Of a stretch of 64,000 nucleotides of DNA, positions 61,407 through 64,000 are shown piece by piece. The DNA lies in assembly GCA_039814545.1 (NCBI GenBank), contig JBCCBB010000003.1, forward strand, positions 62,001-126,000, given 5' to 3'. The translations under genes and the position numbers were made by a program. Numbering within the stretch: the first letter of the stretch is position 1; the number at the start of each line of letters is the position of its first letter. The DNA is from CALBPI01 sp039814545 (lineage in GTDB: Bacteria; Pseudomonadota; Gammaproteobacteria; Steroidobacterales; Woeseiaceae). Under the pieces are notes generated by a model, which ran no database searches, had not been told where the DNA came from, and saw nothing but the letters and a program-made list of their open reading frames with translations.

Positions 61407-61959
61407 TGTCGGCTAGTTCCCGATGAAGCCATGCCCGAGCGAATCTCAAGAGTCGGTCAACAGTCCGATTTGCCACGCCGAGCACTTCGGCGGTCTCGGA
61501 CACCGTGAGCCCAGCGTAGAACTTAAGCATGATGACATTGCCAGCGGCATTGTGTTCGTCTAGTAGCTTAGCGATTGCCGCCTCCAGCACAAGAAACCCA
61601 TAAGGATCTTGCTGAGCACCTGCAATAGCCGAATCCATAGTGACTTTGCGCCAGTCACCACCTCTTTTCTGAGCGTCCTTCGCTCGAGCACGCTCAACCA
61701 AGATGTCATGCATGGCCCTGGCTGCAAGGGCAAAGAAGTGTCTCCGATTTTGCCAGTCCAGTGCGTCTTTCCCGGCTAGCCGTACATAAGCTTCATTTAC
61801 CAAGTCGGAGGCCTGAATGGAGCCCGCTCTATGGCGCGCAAGGCGGCGACTGGCAAGCCGACGAAGCTCCCCCAGGACAAGCCCGAGTGCCTTGTTCCTG
61901 GCAGCCTCATCGCCATTGTTCATCCGTTCTACAATTGCAGTGAAGTCTTTTTCTTCCAT
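61381..61959 (-). CDS. ECF-type RNA polymerase sigma factor
   Basis: A 192-residue sigma factor. Region 2 shows SDLVNEAYVRLAGKDALDWQNRRHFFALAARAMHDILVERARAKDAQKRGG, like the other sigma factor in this window, and region 4 shows GLTVSETAEVLGVANRTVDRLLRFARAW. The subgroup is regularly found beside Ser/Thr kinases. First gene of the minus-strand operon sigma-kinase-hypothetical. The ribosome site is weak. No promoter was identified in the large upstream gap. Confidence 0.9.
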   Translation of the reverse strand: MEEKDFTAIVERMNNGDEAARNKALGLVLGELRRLASRRLARHRAGSIQASDLVNEAYVRLAGKDALDWQNRRHFFALAARAMHDILVERARAKDAQKRGGDWRKVTMDSAIAGAQQDPYGFLVLEAAIAKLLDEHNAAGNVIMLKFYAGLTVSETAEVLGVANRTVDRLLRFARAWLHRELADSERASGEQ

Positions 61960-62798
61960 CGTTGGAGAGCCCCGGCCGTTTCAAAATGGCGGTCGATATT
62001 GTCGTAGTGTCCCCTGGACAACTGACTTTTGAACACCACACCTAATCGTACAGCCGAAGAATCGCAATCGAAATACGCCACCCAGGTGCTTGGCGTCGCG
62101 AATCGGATCCATTGGTTCGTAGAACATCGCGGTTGCGGACGTGGTTACCCCCTCTCATTTTGGTCCAAGCGGGAGTAAGCGGACCAATTGCTGAAGCAGT
62201 GTAAAGACGTCAGGACGCGAGTGCCGCCAATTTGGCTTCAAAAAGCTAAGGCGCGGCATAGCTCCCAGCCGCTCGCGGGTGCCGTCATCAAGGGTATATA
62301 CTCGGCCGGAGCTCCTGGCAAACCTGGTGTTCAAGGGAGTGTGCAGCTAAGTCCAGCCAGCAGGCTCTCTTGAGCATCGAATTAATGGCAAGAGTTTGAT
62401 GAGGCCCAAATGTAAGTCCTGGCGATGGTACGGACACCAGTCTTCTCTAAGTGTCGGTTTTTGTTGGCTCGCAATCTAATTGAGCCCAAACTACGGAATA
62501 GTTTTCCACGCGAAAACACGTACAAACCGTGATTTCCACGCCAAAGTACGCACAAAGCGTGAGTCTCACTTGAGTTGCAAGTCGTATCCTTGGGTTGGCG
62601 TTAGGATTCCTGCTTGGCTCTTCCCCTCAGAGTGACGTCCTAGCTAGGAGACTGTTGTCGTCGTCGGAGACAGCGATTCATTCAAGCTCGGCTGGGCTAC
62701 GCACTACAGGAATAATGCGGGTCGTCCATCAGAGACCGAGCGTTGGGCCTAAATTGCGGCTCGACCAAAGACAACGCCTACCATTTTTCAGAAACCTA
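61960..62798. other. Gene-free region of 840 bases
   Basis: No convincing gene of either strand was found; short open frames here lack family motifs or ribosome sites. It contains a tandem pair of 30-base repeats at 62504-62563 and presumably the promoters of the sigma operon. It may also include remnants of older genes. Confidence 0.5.
62504..62563. repeat. Tandem pair of 30-base repeats with internal dyad
   Basis: Two adjacent 30-base copies (62504-62533 and 62534-62563) agree at 24 of 30 positions, sharing TTCCACGC, AAA, ACG, ACAAA and CGTGA at the same spacing. Each has inverted ends (CACG...CGTG), in the second copy CACGC...GCGTG. This resembles a double operator. It lies about 235 bases beyond the DUF1330 stop and 545 bases upstream of the sigma gene. 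Confidence 0.6.
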
Positions 62799-63101
62799 TC
62801 ACGCAAGATCGTCTTTCGCTTCGACCAGAAAGTGGTAACTGTCGGAGCCATCCGTACGCGCTTTCAGGTGAGTTAGGTAGCCGGGATCGCTCATGAAATC
62901 CTTGGCTGCCTGCATAGATGGCCACTCGATGACAATCCGAAGCGCTGCGGGCTGCGCTTCGCCTTCTATTTGTTCGTGATTCGCAGTGCGCGCGAGATAT
63001 TTTCCGCCGTGCTTGTCAACCAGGGCGTTTGCGGGTCCGATGTAGTCCTGCACCCAAAGATCATTAGTAGGGGTTACTGCGAGGATTGAATAGTAAGTCA
63101 T
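62799..63101 (-). CDS. DUF1330-family protein
   Basis: A 100-residue soluble protein of the ferredoxin-like dimeric alpha/beta barrel type. The family pattern is visible: YIGPANALVDKHGGKYLART near the middle, RIVIEWPSMQAAKDFMSDPGY, and a short beta end. The function of DUF1330 is unknown. It lies 45 bases downstream of the efflux adaptor gene on the same strand. Confidence 0.85.
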   Translation of the reverse strand: MTYYSILAVTPTNDLWVQDYIGPANALVDKHGGKYLARTANHEQIEGEAQPAALRIVIEWPSMQAAKDFMSDPGYLTHLKARTDGSDSYHFLVEAKDDLA

Positions 63102-63146
63102 GTCAGTCTCTCCGGTTAATGGATCATCAGGTATGGACGATCAAGT

Positions 63147-64000
63147 CTAAGGATCAAGTGATTCGCGCAAGCGCACCAAGACTCGTTCACCTAGCAAAAA
63201 CGGCTGTGCCTGCGTGAGAGCCACAGTAAACTCGATTACTCGAACATCGGCTGCATTGTTCGGATCATCTAGCGCGGGACGTCGACGGAGGAACACGTCG
63301 CCAACACTGCTCACCTCACCCTGCGTGCGGATATTAAGTTGTCCCTCGGAGACGATATCCGCAGTCATGCCAACATAAACGGATCGCGCGTAGGCTTCCT
63401 CCAATTCACCTCGAACAATGCGTGGCAGATTCGGCGCAAACCAGAACAACGGAGTGACATTTAGCGTGCTTACGCCGTCACCGGGCCGTGCGAGCTGTCG
63501 TAGCACGATGCCATCGAGCGGAGCACGAATAACACGTTGTTCCACGTCAAAGCGCGCAACTTCAGCTTCTGCCTGTGCGATATTGAGGGATGACGAAGCG
63601 ACTCCACGTTCCGCTTTAAGTCTGGCTACCGCATCCTTTGCATCATCATAATCCTCCACGGACACCGTACCGGTTTCCCGCAGTCTCTTCATTCTCTGAA
63701 GGCGGCGCTCCGCAGCGGTTAGTTGCACATTGGTCAGATCCAACGCTGCTCGCGCCATGTCGACACTCTTTTCCGCCGAACTCAGCATTAACCTAGCCTC
63801 TTGGTCATCGAGTATCGCTAACGCTTGTCCAGCTCGGACTTCCGCCCCTTCTTCGACGAATACATCGCGGATAACGCCGTCTCGCCTTGCCGCGAGTTCG
63901 ATCAAACCACCTGGGATATCAATACGGCCTTTTGCGATTGCAGCATATTGCGATGTGTCACTTTCGAGCTCGTCGGCGCGCGCGACACATGACATGGCCA
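63147..64000 (-). CDS. RND efflux periplasmic adaptor (HlyD/MFP family), partial at window edge
   Basis: At least 282 residues. The frame stays open to the window end; the ATG at 63995 looks internal to a signal peptide (SCVARADE), so the true start is probably outside. The lipoyl halves are GRIDIPGGLIELAARRDGVIRDVFVEEGAEVRAGQAL and QRVIRAPLDGIVLRQLARPGDGV, flanking a helical hairpin of about 95 residues (SSAEKSVDMARAALDLTNVQ to SLNIAQAEAEVARFD). A beta-barrel and end domain follow. Such adaptors link an inner-membrane pump to an outer-membrane channel. The pump gene is not in the window. Confidence 0.85.
   Translation of the reverse strand, partial: AMSCVARADELESDTSQYAAIAKGRIDIPGGLIELAARRDGVIRDVFVEEGAEVRAGQALAILDDQEARLMLSSAEKSVDMARAALDLTNVQLTAAERRLQRMKRLRETGTVSVEDYDDAKDAVARLKAERGVASSSLNIAQAEAEVARFDVEQRVIRAPLDGIVLRQLARPGDGVSTLNVTPLFWFAPNLPRIVRGELEEAYARSVYVGMTADIVSEGQLNIRTQGEVSSVGDVFLRRRPALDDPNNAADVRVIEFTVALTQAQPFLLGERVLVRLRESLDP

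Noticed and set aside
62391..62400. AGAGTTTGAT, like the start of bacterial 16S rRNA
   Set aside because: Only ten bases match; the following sequence (GAGGCCCAAATG) is not rRNA.
62504..62563. Two 30-base repeats as a possible minimal CRISPR array
   Set aside because: The copies touch each other without a spacer and no cas gene is present.
62595..62876. Plus-strand frame of 93 codons overlapping the DUF1330 gene end
   Set aside because: No ribosome site, no recognisable domain, and its 3' third lies opposite DUF1330 coding sequence.

Overview
The window looks like a chromosomal segment of a GC-rich Gram-negative bacterium, most likely a gammaproteobacterium of the Woeseiales, Steroidobacterales or Chromatiales kind. 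That is an inference from the gene families present: Sox and flavocytochrome c genes, a TonB-dependent receptor, many lipoboxes, bactofilins, an ESS-type glutamate transporter, and ECF sigma factor / protein kinase pairs. No rRNA, tRNA or CRISPR array was seen.

Left part (1-5.5 kb): a minus-strand operon whose genes all overlap by 4 bases encodes a Tat-exported molybdenum hydroxylase pair (IorA/IorB type), a small cytochrome c, the flavoprotein of sulfide dehydrogenase (FccB), SoxX and the start of SoxY. It runs off the window edge, where soxZAB would be expected. 5.5-21.9 kb is a mosaic of mostly single genes: a vanadium-haloperoxidase-like protein, a sulfatase with its formylglycine-generating enzyme, a DUF4136 lipoprotein, GltS, an aminotransferase, a beta-lactamase-like serine hydrolase, a lipoprotein with eight PASTA repeats, a DUF71 ATP-binding protein, a dicarboxylate/glutamate symporter and two PD40 propeller proteins.

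22-36 kb is signalling and envelope: an ECF sigma factor translationally coupled to a Ser/Thr kinase with a TPR region, two surface lipoproteins (a glycine-rich beta-helix and a DUF4397 protein), a two-component system, a fossil tandem duplication of the histidine kinase and a membrane gene, two tandem bactofilins and a divergent diguanylate cyclase. 36-43.4 kb holds hydrolases, DUF2891, two decayed genes (MBL fold and SRPBCC) and the YcaQ/AlkX DNA glycosylase.

43.4-54.3 kb reads like an acquired catabolic island and appears lower in GC. A minus-strand series encodes a TonB-dependent receptor, then an EthA-like flavin monooxygenase, an SDR, a DUF1254 protein and an alpha/beta hydrolase. A divergent alkylsulfatase and a TetR regulator follow, and a decayed IS3-family OrfA lies at the right border. 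Together they could cleave a sulfate ester, oxidise the alcohol to a ketone, insert oxygen and hydrolyse the resulting ester. This pathway is inferred.

54.3-64 kb: a membrane protein, a double alpha/beta-hydrolase membrane enzyme coupled to a multi-spanning partner, a predicted outer-membrane barrel, a second ECF sigma / Ser-Thr kinase operon whose kinase carries a formylglycine-enzyme-like domain and which ends in a strong terminator, an 840-base gene-free stretch with a 30-base tandem repeat, a DUF1330 protein and the edge-truncated gene of an RND efflux adaptor.
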